Assembly: GCF_028069655.1 (NCBI RefSeq)
Contig: NZ_JAMCOS010000001.1
Location: 4,990,001 to 5,054,000 of the forward strand
DNA: 64,000 bases
Reading direction: 5' to 3'
DNA from: Acidovorax sp. NCPPB 4044
GTDB lineage: Bacteria > Pseudomonadota > Gammaproteobacteria > Burkholderiales > Burkholderiaceae_C
A model generated the notes under the pieces. That model searched no databases and was not told the DNA's origin. It saw nothing but the letters and a program-made list of their open reading frames with translations. Position numbers and translations under genes: made by a program. Every line of letters starts with the position of its first letter. Within the stretch, counting starts at the first letter, position 1. Shown one piece after another: positions 25,081 through 33,117 of the stretch.

Positions 25081-26850
25081 CTAGCGCTCCAGCTCGACCA
25101 GGTAGCGCGTCACCACCGGCGGGGCATCGCCGGTGTGGAACGCCAGCTTGCGGTCGCGCAGGGCCACGTCGGAGGCCGTCACGCGGTCGAAGCGGCGCAG
25201 GTGCTCGGTCCAGGACTCGTCCACGATGCGCTCCACGTAGCGGCTCGGGTCGGCGATGTCGTGCTGCAGCTGCCAGTCGAGCGCGCCCTGGCGCAGGCGG
25301 CTGCGGCGGCTCTCCTGCATCAGCGTGCGGAATTCGGCGGCGCGGGCCGGATCGATCACGTATTCGATCGCCACCACCACGTGGCCGCGTTCGGGCGCGG
25401 TCGGCGCGGTGGGCACCTTGAAGGCGCGCGAGGGGCTCAGGTCCTCCTCCATCGTGCGGTCGGCCACGAAGCGCTGCACCAGCGCCATCGCGGCCGTGCC
25501 CGTGAGTGCGGCGAGCGCCAGGCTCATGTGCACGCTGGTGAGCGAGGCCACCTGCCCCCAGAACGCCGCGCCGGCCGCCGTCGCGCCCATGATGGCCATC
25601 TGGTAGATCGACATGCCGCGCGCGCGCACCCAGTTGGGCAGCGCGAGCTGCGCCGACACGCTCAGCGAATTGGCCGTGGTGATCCACGCCATGCCGCCCA
25701 CCACCATCGCCGGCACGGCCACGTAGACGTTCGGCGCGATCGCGACCACCGACGTGGCCAGCGCCTGCAGCAGCGCCCCGCGCCCCACGAGCGTGTCGCG
25801 CGGCATGGCCTGGCGCAGCCGCGGCAGGAACATCGCCGCTGCGATGGCCCCTGCGCCCATCGAGGCCAGCAGCAGCGTGAAGGTGCCGGCGCCCCCGCCC
25901 TCCAGGTCGCGCGCGACCAGCGGCAGCAGCGCGAGCAGGGCCGTGGCGTGCAGGAAGAAGATCGAGATGCGCCAGAGCACGGCCCGCATGCGCGGCGACT
26001 CGCGCACGAACTGCACGCCCACGCGCATCGCGCTGCCCAGGCGCTCGCGGCCCAGCGGATTGGGCACGTGCGTGCGCTTCCAGCGCATGATCGTGAAGCC
26101 TGCGATCACCGACAGCACGGCATTGAGCACGAAGACCCAGGCGCTGCCCGCGCTGGCGATGATCGCGCCGGCCAGCAGCGGCCCGATGATGCGCGAGGCA
26201 TTCATCGCCACGCCGTTGAGCGCCAGCGCGGCCGGCAACTGCGCGCGGCTGACCAGCTCGGGAACGATGGCGGCGAACACCGGCCAGCGCATGGCCAGTC
26301 CGATACCGTTGGCGAACGTGAGCGCCAGCAGCAGCGGCGCCGTCATGCCACCCGCGATGATGGCCACGCACAGCACCAGCGCCACGGCAGCTACCCAGAA
26401 CTGCGTGGCGATGAAGTACCGCCGCCGGTCCAGGATGTCGGCCAGCGCGCCGCTCGGCAGGCCGAGCAGGAAGACGGGCAGCGTGGACGCCGTCTGCACC
26501 AGCGCCACCAGCACCGGCGATGCGGTGAGCGTGGTCATGAGCCACGCTGCCGCCACGTCGTTCATCCACATGCAGGTGTTGGCCGCCAGCCAGGTGAGCC
26601 ACAGCATGCGGAACACCGGCACGGACAGCGGGGCCAGCGGGGACAGCGCCGCGCGCCTGGCGGCCTCCTGCCCCAGTTGCGCCGCCGCGGCCGCCTCGGC
26701 GGATTCGGCCGCCTGCGCGGCGTGCGTGGCTGCGGGGTCTTCGATCAGGCGCTCCGCGGGCGCGGGCGTGGGCGTGTCGCTGCCGGGGGCCGGCGCGGGG
26801 GAAGGAAGAGGCGGGTGCGTGGGCGGCGGGGCGGACGGTGGCTGGGGCAT
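25081..26850 (-). CDS. MFS exporter (EntS-like) with C-terminal ABM-like domain
   Basis: About 589 residues from the ATG at 26850, which is preceded by GGGGAG; an upstream in-frame ATG (26925) is less likely. An unusual Pro/Ala-rich cytoplasmic N-terminus (about 70 residues) precedes a twelve-helix major facilitator of the EntS/DUF894 group (LSVPVFRMLWLTWLAANTCMWM ... GLPSGALADILDRRRY). After the last helix, about 110 residues (VVVAIEYVIDPARAAEFRTLM ... DESWTEHLRRF) form a dimeric alpha/beta-barrel domain like antibiotic-biosynthesis monooxygenases. It probably exports small organic compounds; whether the extra domain is enzymatic or regulatory is unknown. Confidence 0.85.
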   Translation of the reverse strand: MPQPPSAPPPTHPPLPSPAPAPGSDTPTPAPAERLIEDPAATHAAQAAESAEAAAAAQLGQEAARRAALSPLAPLSVPVFRMLWLTWLAANTCMWMNDVAAAWLMTTLTASPVLVALVQTASTLPVFLLGLPSGALADILDRRRYFIATQFWVAAVALVLCVAIIAGGMTAPLLLALTFANGIGLAMRWPVFAAIVPELVSRAQLPAALALNGVAMNASRIIGPLLAGAIIASAGSAWVFVLNAVLSVIAGFTIMRWKRTHVPNPLGRERLGSAMRVGVQFVRESPRMRAVLWRISIFFLHATALLALLPLVARDLEGGGAGTFTLLLASMGAGAIAAAMFLPRLRQAMPRDTLVGRGALLQALATSVVAIAPNVYVAVPAMVVGGMAWITTANSLSVSAQLALPNWVRARGMSIYQMAIMGATAAGAAFWGQVASLTSVHMSLALAALTGTAAMALVQRFVADRTMEEDLSPSRAFKVPTAPTAPERGHVVVAIEYVIDPARAAEFRTLMQESRRSRLRQGALDWQLQHDIADPSRYVERIVDESWTEHLRRFDRVTASDVALRDRKLAFHTGDAPPVVTRYLVELER

Positions 26851-26955
26851 AGGCTCCCCATTCTCCCCAGGGCGGCCCGCGCGTGCAGCGACGTTTTCCC
26901 GAGCCCTTGAAGGACGGCGGGGCACGGGCCTGAAGGATAGAAGTCAAATACCGCG

Positions 26956-27001
26956 CATGCCGCCGGATTCATTCAATAGTTTGCTATTTAATTTGTAGCA
27001 A
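26956..27001 (-). repeat. 3'-end intergenic repeat, copy B
   Basis: On the minus strand it reads TTGCTA ... TAGCAAAC, then TATTGAATGAATC and CGGCGGCATG. It lies 8 bp after the lrp stop codon in the orientation of lrp. Confidence 0.85.
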
Positions 27002-27009
27002 TGGGTGGA

Positions 27010-27492
27010 TCATCGTGTTTTGCTCAGGTGATCCAGCGGCAACGCCCCTCCCGCCTTCACCTCCCCCAGCGAGAAACTGGTGTGCATGTCCTTCACGTTG
27101 GGCAGATTCAGCAGCACGCCGCGCGCGAACTGCGAGAAGCTCTCCAGGTCGCGCGCCACCACCTGCAGCTCGAAGGTGCCGGTGCCGCTGATGTAGTGGC
27201 AGGCGATCACCTCGGGAATCTTCGCGATGGCCTCCTCCATCTCGCGCGTGAGGCCGCCGGTGCTGCGGTCGGCGTCGAGCCGCACGAAGGCCAGCACGCC
27301 CAGCCCGATGCGGTGGCGATCGATTTCGGCGCGGTAGCCCTTGATGAAGCCGGATTCCTCCAGGGCGCGCACGCGGCGCCAGCACGGCGCGGCGGAAAGG
27401 CCCACGCGCTGGGCCAGCTCGGCGTTCGTGAGGCGCGCGTCGGCCTGCAGTTCCGCCAGGATAGCGATATCGAATTTGTCGAGTTCTTCCAT
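27010..27492 (-). CDS. Lrp/AsnC-family transcriptional regulator
   Basis: 160 residues, starting MEELDKFDIAILAELQADAR. The N-terminal AsnC-type helix-turn-helix (LTNAELAQRVGLSAAPCWRRVRAL) is followed by the RAM ligand-binding domain (about 65-150). It is divergent from the indolepyruvate ferredoxin oxidoreductase gene, so it probably regulates that gene in response to an aromatic or branched amino acid. A near-perfect inverted repeat (27502-27527) lies 9 bp upstream of its own start and is the likely operator. The ribosome site is weak. Repeat copy B follows the stop. Confidence 0.92.
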   Translation of the reverse strand: MEELDKFDIAILAELQADARLTNAELAQRVGLSAAPCWRRVRALEESGFIKGYRAEIDRHRIGLGVLAFVRLDADRSTGGLTREMEEAIAKIPEVIACHYISGTGTFELQVVARDLESFSQFARGVLLNLPNVKDMHTSFSLGEVKAGGALPLDHLSKTR

Positions 27493-27501
27493 TATTCGAT
27501 T

Positions 27502-27527
27502 GTTTCGAGAAAGGATCTTTCTGAAAC
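27502..27527. promoter_or_regulatory. Inverted repeat, probable Lrp operator
   Basis: GTTTCGAGAAAG, 3 nt, then CTTTCTGAAAC: arms match except for one extra G. It is located in the divergent promoter region immediately upstream of the lrp start, which suits autoregulation and control of the oxidoreductase gene. Confidence 0.55.
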
Positions 27528-27667
27528 GAGGGTAAACACGGCATGGAAACGAAAGGACATATCCGGCCGTCCTGCCTACACTGGCATGCAAGGCCCGCCC
27601 CACCGGGCGCGCTGCCCTGACCGCGCCCACGAGGCCGCGGCATCCCCCCGATGATGGAGAGACATTC

Positions 27668-27729
27668 ATGAACGCCCCGCTGCCCGAGCACATCCGCCGC
27701 GCCCTCGAAACGGTCACGCTCGACGACAA
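27668..27729 (+). repeat. 62-bp perfect direct repeat, first copy
   Basis: Identical to 27823-27884, the first 62 bases of the oxidoreductase coding sequence, with a period of 155 bp. A perfect match at all third codon positions indicates a recent event. Confidence 0.9.
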
Positions 27730-27823
27730 CCCGCAACGCGGGTTGCAACACAATGACGTGGCGGGCGGCAACGCCGCACGCTGTGGATTTGGCGTCGAGC
27801 ATGTGTGCGAAGGAGGTGTGTGA
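27668..27823 (+). CDS. Upstream ORF (51 aa) duplicating the start of the oxidoreductase gene
   Basis: The ORF starts with the same first 20 codons as the downstream gene (MNAPLPEHIRRALETVTLDD), then diverges into an unrelated 31-residue tail and ends at a TGA overlapping the true start codon (TGATG). GGAGAG precedes its ATG. The tail contains a perfect 8-bp hairpin (27727-27745). It is not rich in aromatic codons, so it does not look like a classical attenuation leader. It could couple translation to the main gene, or be an inert by-product of a duplication. Confidence 0.45.
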   Translation: MNAPLPEHIRRALETVTLDDNPQRGLQHNDVAGGNAARCGFGVEHVCEGGV

Positions 27824-27884
27824 TGAACGCCCCGCTGCCCGAGCACATCCGCCGCGCCCTCGAAACGGTCACGCTCGACGACAA
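27823..27884 (+). repeat. 62-bp perfect direct repeat, second copy (in gene)
   Basis: This copy is the 5' end of the intact oxidoreductase gene and has the better ribosome site (AAGGAGGTG upstream). Confidence 0.9.
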
Positions 27885-30800
27885 ATACACGCTGCCCGAC
27901 GGCCGGGCGTTCATGAGCGGTGTGCAGGCCCTCGTGCGCCTGCCCATGTTGCAGCGCCAGCGCGATGCGATGGCAGGACTGAACACCGCGGGCTTCATCA
28001 GCGGCTACCGCGGCTCGCCGCTCGGCGGCTACGACCAGGCCCTGTGGGCCGCCCGCAAGCACCTGGCGCGGAACCACGTGGTCTTCCAGCCCGGCGTGAA
28101 CGAGGAGCTGGGCGCCACCGCCGTCTGGGGCACGCAGCAGCTCGACCTGTACCCCGAGAAGCGCAAGTACGACGGCGTCTTCGGCATCTGGTACGGCAAG
28201 GGCCCGGGCGTGGACCGCTGCTCGGACGTGTTCAAGCACGCCAACATGGCCGGCACCGCGCGGCACGGCGGCGTGATCGCCATCGCGGGCGACGATCACA
28301 TCAGCAAGAGCAGCACGGCCCCGCACCAGAGCGACCACATCTTCAAGGCCTGCGGCCTGCCGGTGTTCTTCCCGTCCAGCGTGCAGGACATCCTGGACAT
28401 GGGCCTGCACGCCTTCGCCATGAGCCGCTTCTCGGGCGTGTGGTCGGGCATGAAGACGATCCAGGAGGTGGTGGAATCGTCCAGCAGCATCTCGGTGGCC
28501 CCCGACCGCGTGAACATCGTGCTGCCCGAGGATTTCGCGATGCCGCCCGGCGGCCTGCACATCCGCTGGCCCGATGCGCCGCTGGAGCAGGAAGCGCGGC
28601 TCATGGACTACAAGTGGTATGCGGCCCTGGCGTACATCCGCGCCAACCGGCTCAACTACAACGTGATCCAGGGTCCGCAAGACCGCTTCGGCATCATCGC
28701 GAGCGGCAAGGCCTACAACGACACGCGCCAGGCCCTCATCGACCTGGGCCTCGATGACGACGCCTGCCGCCGCCTGGGCATCCGCCTGCACAAGGTGAAC
28801 GTGGTGTGGCCGCTGGAAGCCACGATCACGCGCGACTTCGCGCAGGGGCTGCAGGAGATCCTGGTGGTCGAGGAAAAGCGCCAGGTCATCGAGTACCAGC
28901 TCAAGGAGGAGCTCTACAACTGGCGCGCCGACGTGCGCCCCAACGTGCTGGGCAAGTTCGACGAAGTGGAGGGCGACAACTCCGGCGGCGAATGGTCCAT
29001 GGCCAACCCGAGCCAGAACTGGCTGCTGCGCCCCAAGGCCGACCTCACCCCGGCGATCATCGCGCGCGCCATCGCCAAGCGGCTCAAGAAGCTCGGCGTG
29101 CCCGAAGACGTGGTGGCCCGCATGGACGCCCGCCTCACGGTGATCGATGCGCGCGAGCGCTCGCTCGCCGCGACCGCCACCGACACCGGCGACCGCACGC
29201 CGTGGTTCTGCAGCGGCTGCCCGCACAACACCAGCACCCGCGTGCCGGAAGGCTCGCGCGCGGTGGCGGGCATCGGCTGCCACTACATGGTCAACTGGAT
29301 GCCGGGGCGCAACACCTCCACCTTCACGCAGATGGGCGGCGAGGGCGTGACCTGGGTGGGCCAGCAGCCCTTCACCACCGAAAAGCACGTGTTCGCCAAC
29401 CTGGGCGACGGCACGTATTTCCACAGCGGCCTGCTCGCCATCCGCCAGAGCATCGCGGCCGGCACCAACATCACCTACAAGGTGCTCTACAACGACGCCG
29501 TGGCGATGACCGGCGGCCAGCAGGTGGGCGAGCGGCCCGAGGGCCACTCGGTGCTTCAGATCATGGCCAGCCTCAAGGCCGAGGGCATCGCCAAGCTGGT
29601 CATCGTGACCGACGAGCCGGCCAAGTACGACGGCGTGGCGCTGGCCGAGGGCGTGACCGTGCACCACCGCGACGAGCTGGACCGCATCCAGCGCGAATTC
29701 CGCGAGATCCCCGGCTGCACGGCCATCATCTACGACCAGACCTGCGCCACCGAGAAGCGCCGGCGCAGGAAGCGCGGCACGCTCGCCACGCCCAACAAGA
29801 CCGTGGTCATCAACGAACTGGTCTGCGAAGGCTGCGGCGACTGCTCCGTGCAGTCCAACTGCCTGTCGGTGGAGCCGCTGGAGACCGAATTCGGCCGCAA
29901 GCGCCGCATCAACCAGAGCACGTGCAACAAGGACTATTCGTGCGTGAAGGGTTTCTGCCCGAGCTTCGTGACCGTCGAGGGCGGCACGCTCAAGAAACCC
30001 AAGAAGGAAAAGAAGGGCGACCTCTCCGCGCTGCCGCCGCTGCCGGAGCCGGTGCTGCCCGTGGCCGAGCAGGCCTGGGGCATCGTGGTGGCGGGCGTGG
30101 GCGGCACGGGCGTGATCACCATCGGCTCGCTGCTCGGCATGGCCGCGCACCTGGAGGGCAAGGGCGTCGTCACGCAGGACGCGGCGGGCCTGGCGCAAAA
30201 GGGCGGCGCCACTTGGAGCCATGTGCAGATCGCCAACCGGCCCGAAGCCATCTACACGACCAAGGTGGACACGGCCAAGGCCGACCTCATCATCGGCTGC
30301 GATTCCATCGTCGCCTCGCTCAAGACCACCATGGCCGCCATGCAGCCGGGCCGCACCTTCGTGGCACTCAACAACCATGGATCGCCCACGGCGTCCTTCG
30401 TGCACAACCCCGACTGGCAGTTCCCCGGCCAGCACTGCGACACGGCCATCGCCTCGGCCGTGGGCGATGAACTGCTGGGCAGCTTCGATGCCGAGGAAGT
30501 CGCGATGCAACTGCTGGGCGACAGCATCTACACCAACCCGCTGATGCTCGGCTACGCGTGGCAGAAGGGCCGCGTGCCGCTGTCGCTCGCCGCGCTCATG
30601 CGCGCCATGGAGCTCAACGGCGTGCAGGTGGACAACAACAAGGCCGCGTTCGAATGGGGCCGCCGCTGCGCGCACGACCTGGCCGCGGTGCGGGCGCTGT
30701 TCCAGACCGCGCAGGTCATCCAGTTCGTGAAGAAGCCCGGGCTCGCCGAGGTCATCGCGTGGCGCGAGGAATTCCTCACGGGCTACCAGAACGCCGCCTA

Positions 30801-31398
30801 TGCCGCCGAATACCGCGCCTTCGTCGAGAAGGTGCAGGCGGCCGAGGCGCGCGTCGCCACCGGCACGCGCCTCTCGGAAGCCGTGGCGCGCTACCTGTTC
30901 AAGCTCATGGCGTACAAGGACGAGTACGAGGTCGCGCGCCTGCACACCGACCGCGCCTTCACCGACAGGATCGCCGGCATGTTCGAGGGCGACTACCGCG
31001 TCGTGCACCACCTCGCGCCGCCGCTCACGGCGAAGAAGAACGAGCGCGGCGAACTGGTCAAGCAGGCCTACGGCCCCTGGATGCGCAAGGCCTTCGGCGT
31101 GCTCGCCAAGCTGAAGGGCCTGCGCGGCACGGCGCTCGATCCCTTCGGCCGCACCGAAGAGCGCCGCACCGAGCGCGCGCTGATCCGTGAATACCGCGCC
31201 TGCATCGAAGAGCTGCTCACCGGCCTCACCGCCGAGAACCTGCCGCTGGCCGCGGACATCGCCCGCATCCCCGAGCAGATCCGCGGCTACGGCCACGTGA
31301 AGGAGCGCCACCTGGGCACGGCCCGCACGCAGTGGACCCAGCTCATGGCCCGCTGGCGCGCCGCGCCGGCCGGGCAGGGGCTTCGGCAGAGCGCGTGA
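27823..31398 (+). CDS. Indolepyruvate ferredoxin oxidoreductase, fused alpha-beta type
   Basis: 1191 residues; a strong AAGGAGG lies upstream and the ATG overlaps the stop of a small upstream ORF. The N-terminal half carries the 2-oxoacid oxidoreductase pyrimidine-binding and thiamine-diphosphate regions (SGYRGSPLGGYDQ; GIWYGKGPGVDRCSD; FCSGCPHNTST; NLGDGTYFHSG). A cysteine-rich 4Fe-4S segment (VCEGCGDCSVQSNC ... CVKGFCPSF) is followed by the gamma-type domain (VAGVGGTGVITIG). It oxidatively decarboxylates aryl pyruvates (from Trp, Phe, Tyr) to aryl-acetyl-CoA, reducing ferredoxin. Related fused enzymes also act on branched-chain 2-oxoacids. The adjacent Lrp regulator fits an amino-acid catabolic role. 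Confidence 0.93.
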   Translation: MNAPLPEHIRRALETVTLDDKYTLPDGRAFMSGVQALVRLPMLQRQRDAMAGLNTAGFISGYRGSPLGGYDQALWAARKHLARNHVVFQPGVNEELGATAVWGTQQLDLYPEKRKYDGVFGIWYGKGPGVDRCSDVFKHANMAGTARHGGVIAIAGDDHISKSSTAPHQSDHIFKACGLPVFFPSSVQDILDMGLHAFAMSRFSGVWSGMKTIQEVVESSSSISVAPDRVNIVLPEDFAMPPGGLHIRWPDAPLEQEARLMDYKWYAALAYIRANRLNYNVIQGPQDRFGIIASGKAYNDTRQALIDLGLDDDACRRLGIRLHKVNVVWPLEATITRDFAQGLQEILVVEEKRQVIEYQLKEELYNWRADVRPNVLGKFDEVEGDNSGGEWSMANPSQNWLLRPKADLTPAIIARAIAKRLKKLGVPEDVVARMDARLTVIDARERSLAATATDTGDRTPWFCSGCPHNTSTRVPEGSRAVAGIGCHYMVNWMPGRNTSTFTQMGGEGVTWVGQQPFTTEKHVFANLGDGTYFHSGLLAIRQSIAAGTNITYKVLYNDAVAMTGGQQVGERPEGHSVLQIMASLKAEGIAKLVIVTDEPAKYDGVALAEGVTVHHRDELDRIQREFREIPGCTAIIYDQTCATEKRRRRKRGTLATPNKTVVINELVCEGCGDCSVQSNCLSVEPLETEFGRKRRINQSTCNKDYSCVKGFCPSFVTVEGGTLKKPKKEKKGDLSALPPLPEPVLPVAEQAWGIVVAGVGGTGVITIGSLLGMAAHLEGKGVVTQDAAGLAQKGGATWSHVQIANRPEAIYTTKVDTAKADLIIGCDSIVASLKTTMAAMQPGRTFVALNNHGSPTASFVHNPDWQFPGQHCDTAIASAVGDELLGSFDAEEVAMQLLGDSIYTNPLMLGYAWQKGRVPLSLAALMRAMELNGVQVDNNKAAFEWGRRCAHDLAAVRALFQTAQVIQFVKKPGLAEVIAWREEFLTGYQNAAYAAEYRAFVEKVQAAEARVATGTRLSEAVARYLFKLMAYKDEYEVARLHTDRAFTDRIAGMFEGDYRVVHHLAPPLTAKKNERGELVKQAYGPWMRKAFGVLAKLKGLRGTALDPFGRTEERRTERALIREYRACIEELLTGLTAENLPLAADIARIPEQIRGYGHVKERHLGTARTQWTQLMARWRAAPAGQGLRQSA

Positions 31399-31465
31399 GG
31401 GGCCGGCGAGGGGGCGGTGGCTGCATGCGGCCCGCGGCAGGCCGCGGCCCCTGCCGGGCAAAGCA

Positions 31466-31512
31466 TTTGCTATTAAATTCGTAGCAAACTTTGTAATGGA
31501 ATCGGCGGCATG
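31466..31512 (+). repeat. 3'-end intergenic repeat, copy C
   Basis: TTTGCTA ... TAGCAAAC, then TTTGTAATGGAAT and CGGCGGCATG, 67 bp after the oxidoreductase stop, same orientation. A GC hairpin (31427-31445) lies between. The IS1-family element inserted 13 bp beyond its end. Confidence 0.85.
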
Positions 31513-31567
31513 GGGCGAAAAGCAGGGATTGCTAACCAGGTAGTAGACCAAAGACGCAATCGGAGGC

Positions 31568-31942
31568 ATGCTCGCCCACATGACCCTGCAATGCCCCGAC
31601 TGCCAGCACCAAGAAGTCCGCAACGCCGGTACGAGCCGACATGGTCACCGACGCTGGGCGTGCAAAGCCTGCGGGCGAACCTTCGGCGACAAGAACTACC
31701 GTCTGATCGACAGCCAGACCCGGGAGCGGGCACTGGCGCTGTATGCCGAAGGCATGTCTGCAAGGGCGATCGAGCGCATCGTGGGGGTGAGCCACAACTC
31801 CGTGCTGAACTGGGTGCGCAAGGAGGTGGCAGACCAAGCCCTGCAGCCGATACCACCTGCGACCCAGCAGGTCGTGGAGATCGACGAGATGTGGAGCTAC
31901 GCGGGTTCCAAAAAAGACCCATCTGGCTCTGGTGGGCCATAG
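31568..31942 (+). CDS. IS1-family InsA-like protein (zinc-finger / HTH)
   Basis: 124 residues. The N-terminus has a CPDC ... CKAC zinc-finger pair (LQCPDCQHQE; ACKACGRTF) and a helix-turn-helix (ALALYAEGMSARAIERIVGVSHNSVLNWV), as in InsA, which binds IS ends and represses the transposase. The frame ends soon after an A6 run (31910-31915), where ribosomes can slip to produce the fused transposase. Confidence 0.88.
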   Translation: MLAHMTLQCPDCQHQEVRNAGTSRHGHRRWACKACGRTFGDKNYRLIDSQTRERALALYAEGMSARAIERIVGVSHNSVLNWVRKEVADQALQPIPPATQQVVEIDEMWSYAGSKKDPSGSGGP

Positions 31943-32334
31943 AGCGCAGCACGCACCGCATCGTGGGCTGGGCCCTGGGCGATAGAGGAGCTGCCACCGC
32001 CCGGGTACTGCAGCAGCAATTGCCGCCCTCTGCGAGTGCAGCCCACATTGAATACTGCACCGACCACCACAGGCCCTATCTTGCGGTCCTCGCGGGCAGG
32101 CGCCATACGGTGGGCAAAGCCCATACCCATCACATTGAGAGCCTGAACAACAAGCTGCGCTGTTATTTGGCACGCCTGCGCAGAAAGACCCATGCGTACA
32201 GCAAGAGCGCACAGGCGCTCAGGGATGCGCTGCTGTTTATCTGGCGGCGCAAGTTCGGCGCTGTGCTGCAGCCCCAGGTGGGCTGCATTGAGAGCACGCG
32301 TTTGTGGGATGAACCGGTTCAAATACCTATTTAG
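31568..32334 (+). CDS. IS1-family InsAB' transposase made by -1 frameshift
   Basis: Shifting from the InsA frame to -1 at the A6 run (31910-31915) continues the protein without a stop to 32334, giving about 255 residues. Catalytic residues expected of the IS1 DDE nuclease are visible: D in VEIDEMWSYAGS, D in YCTDHHRPYL and E in HHIESLNNKLR. The element looks functional, with no internal stop or deletion. Transcriptional slippage on the A-run is an alternative route to the same fusion. Confidence 0.85.
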
Positions 32335-32414
32335 CAATCCCGAAAAGCAGGCCCAGTGACGCCGGTGGGCGCCGCTTGGACCGTATAGTGCCGCTCCTCT
32401 GAAGGAGCTGCCCC

Positions 32415-32999
32415 ATGAGAGCCATCGCATGCTCTGCCTGTGTCAACCGCGTGCTGGCGCTTTGGCTGGCGGTTGTGTTCGCCCCGGCCGCTGAAACGGC
32501 GATGCAGGCGCCATCTGCCGCAGCCGGTGCGCGTGCCGATCCTGCGTTTTCCCGGCCCGACCCCCGGCGCATGCCGAGTGGGGCGGCGCTGCGGGCGTTC
32601 TTGACCGAGTTGGAGCGCACCCGGCAGTCGAATACCTTCTGCTTCGTCCAGCAGTCATTCGAACCCCGCACGCCGAACGCCCGAGGGGAAAGCATGGTGT
32701 GGATGGTCTGGCGGGAAGGGGCGAGGATCCAGGACCTCAATACCGTTCGGCAAGGAGAGCGCTATGTGCCGGACGCCGCACTGGACGACCCGACCCGCGG
32801 CCGTGCCATGGCGTCGTCCAGCGGGATCGTGAACCTCCGGACCGATGTGGTTCCGACCGACGCAGACCTGCGCGGCAGCACGTCCCTCGTCAGCCGCCCC
32901 TGGGTGGATCGCCTGCTCACGCAGTGCCGGCGCGTGGGCGCCAGGATCCGGATCCCTCCGTTCGATCCGCCCCTGCATCGCAAAGAGAACCACTCCTGA
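32415..32999 (+). CDS. Exported protein of unknown function, paralogue 1 (194 aa)
   Basis: GGAG lies upstream of the ATG. A probable signal peptide (about 1-27) is followed by a domain with a TFCFVQQSFEP cysteine, MVWMVWREGARIQDLN and VVPTDADLRGSTSLVSRPWVDRLLTQC. It is clearly homologous along its length to the next gene (PAFSRPDPRR, FCFVQQS, WMxWREGA, GVVPTD, RPWV). The two conserved cysteines could form a disulfide. Its upstream DNA was split by the IS1 insertion, so its expression may have been altered. The family is not recognised. Confidence 0.7.
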   Translation: MRAIACSACVNRVLALWLAVVFAPAAETAMQAPSAAAGARADPAFSRPDPRRMPSGAALRAFLTELERTRQSNTFCFVQQSFEPRTPNARGESMVWMVWREGARIQDLNTVRQGERYVPDAALDDPTRGRAMASSSGIVNLRTDVVPTDADLRGSTSLVSRPWVDRLLTQCRRVGARIRIPPFDPPLHRKENHS

Positions 33000-33004
33000 A
33001 AAGA

Positions 33005-33035
33005 TAGCAAACTCTTCAATGAAACCGACGGCATG
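33005..33035 (+). repeat. 3'-end intergenic repeat, copy D (right half only)
   Basis: Only the TAGCAAAC arm, CTCTTCAATGAAAC and a CGACGGCATG end remain, starting 5 bp after the stop of paralogue 1. The left arm of the hairpin is missing. Confidence 0.75.
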
Positions 33036-33117
33036 GCCGTCAAACAACTGATGGGTTGGCCCATGGGGCATCGCTTCGGTTTTATAGTCCGGGGCCTTCC
33101 GGAGGAGACCCCGAACC

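Larger units (their letters stand above)
31526..32340 (+). mobile_element. IS1-family insertion sequence, complete (about 815 bp)
   Basis: Perfect 10-bp terminal inverted repeats GGATTGCTAA / TTAGCAATCC extend imperfectly to about 24 bp. The element is flanked by a perfect direct repeat CGAAAAGCAG (31516-31525 and 32341-32350), read as a 9-10 bp target duplication; the exact edge is ambiguous by one base. Size, two overlapping frames and protein motifs fit IS1. It lies between repeat copy C and the gene at 32415. Confidence 0.9.

Noticed and set aside
31466..31512. Repeat copy C as part of the IS1 element
   Set aside because: The IS ends and its target duplication exclude it, and the same repeat occurs at six sites with no IS.
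27010..31623. A 1537-codon open frame on the minus strand opposite the indolepyruvate oxidoreductase gene
   Set aside because: The GC-rich third positions of the real gene leave the opposite strand open. The predicted product is low-complexity His/Arg/Ala/Gly, except at its end, where it merges with the genuine lrp gene.
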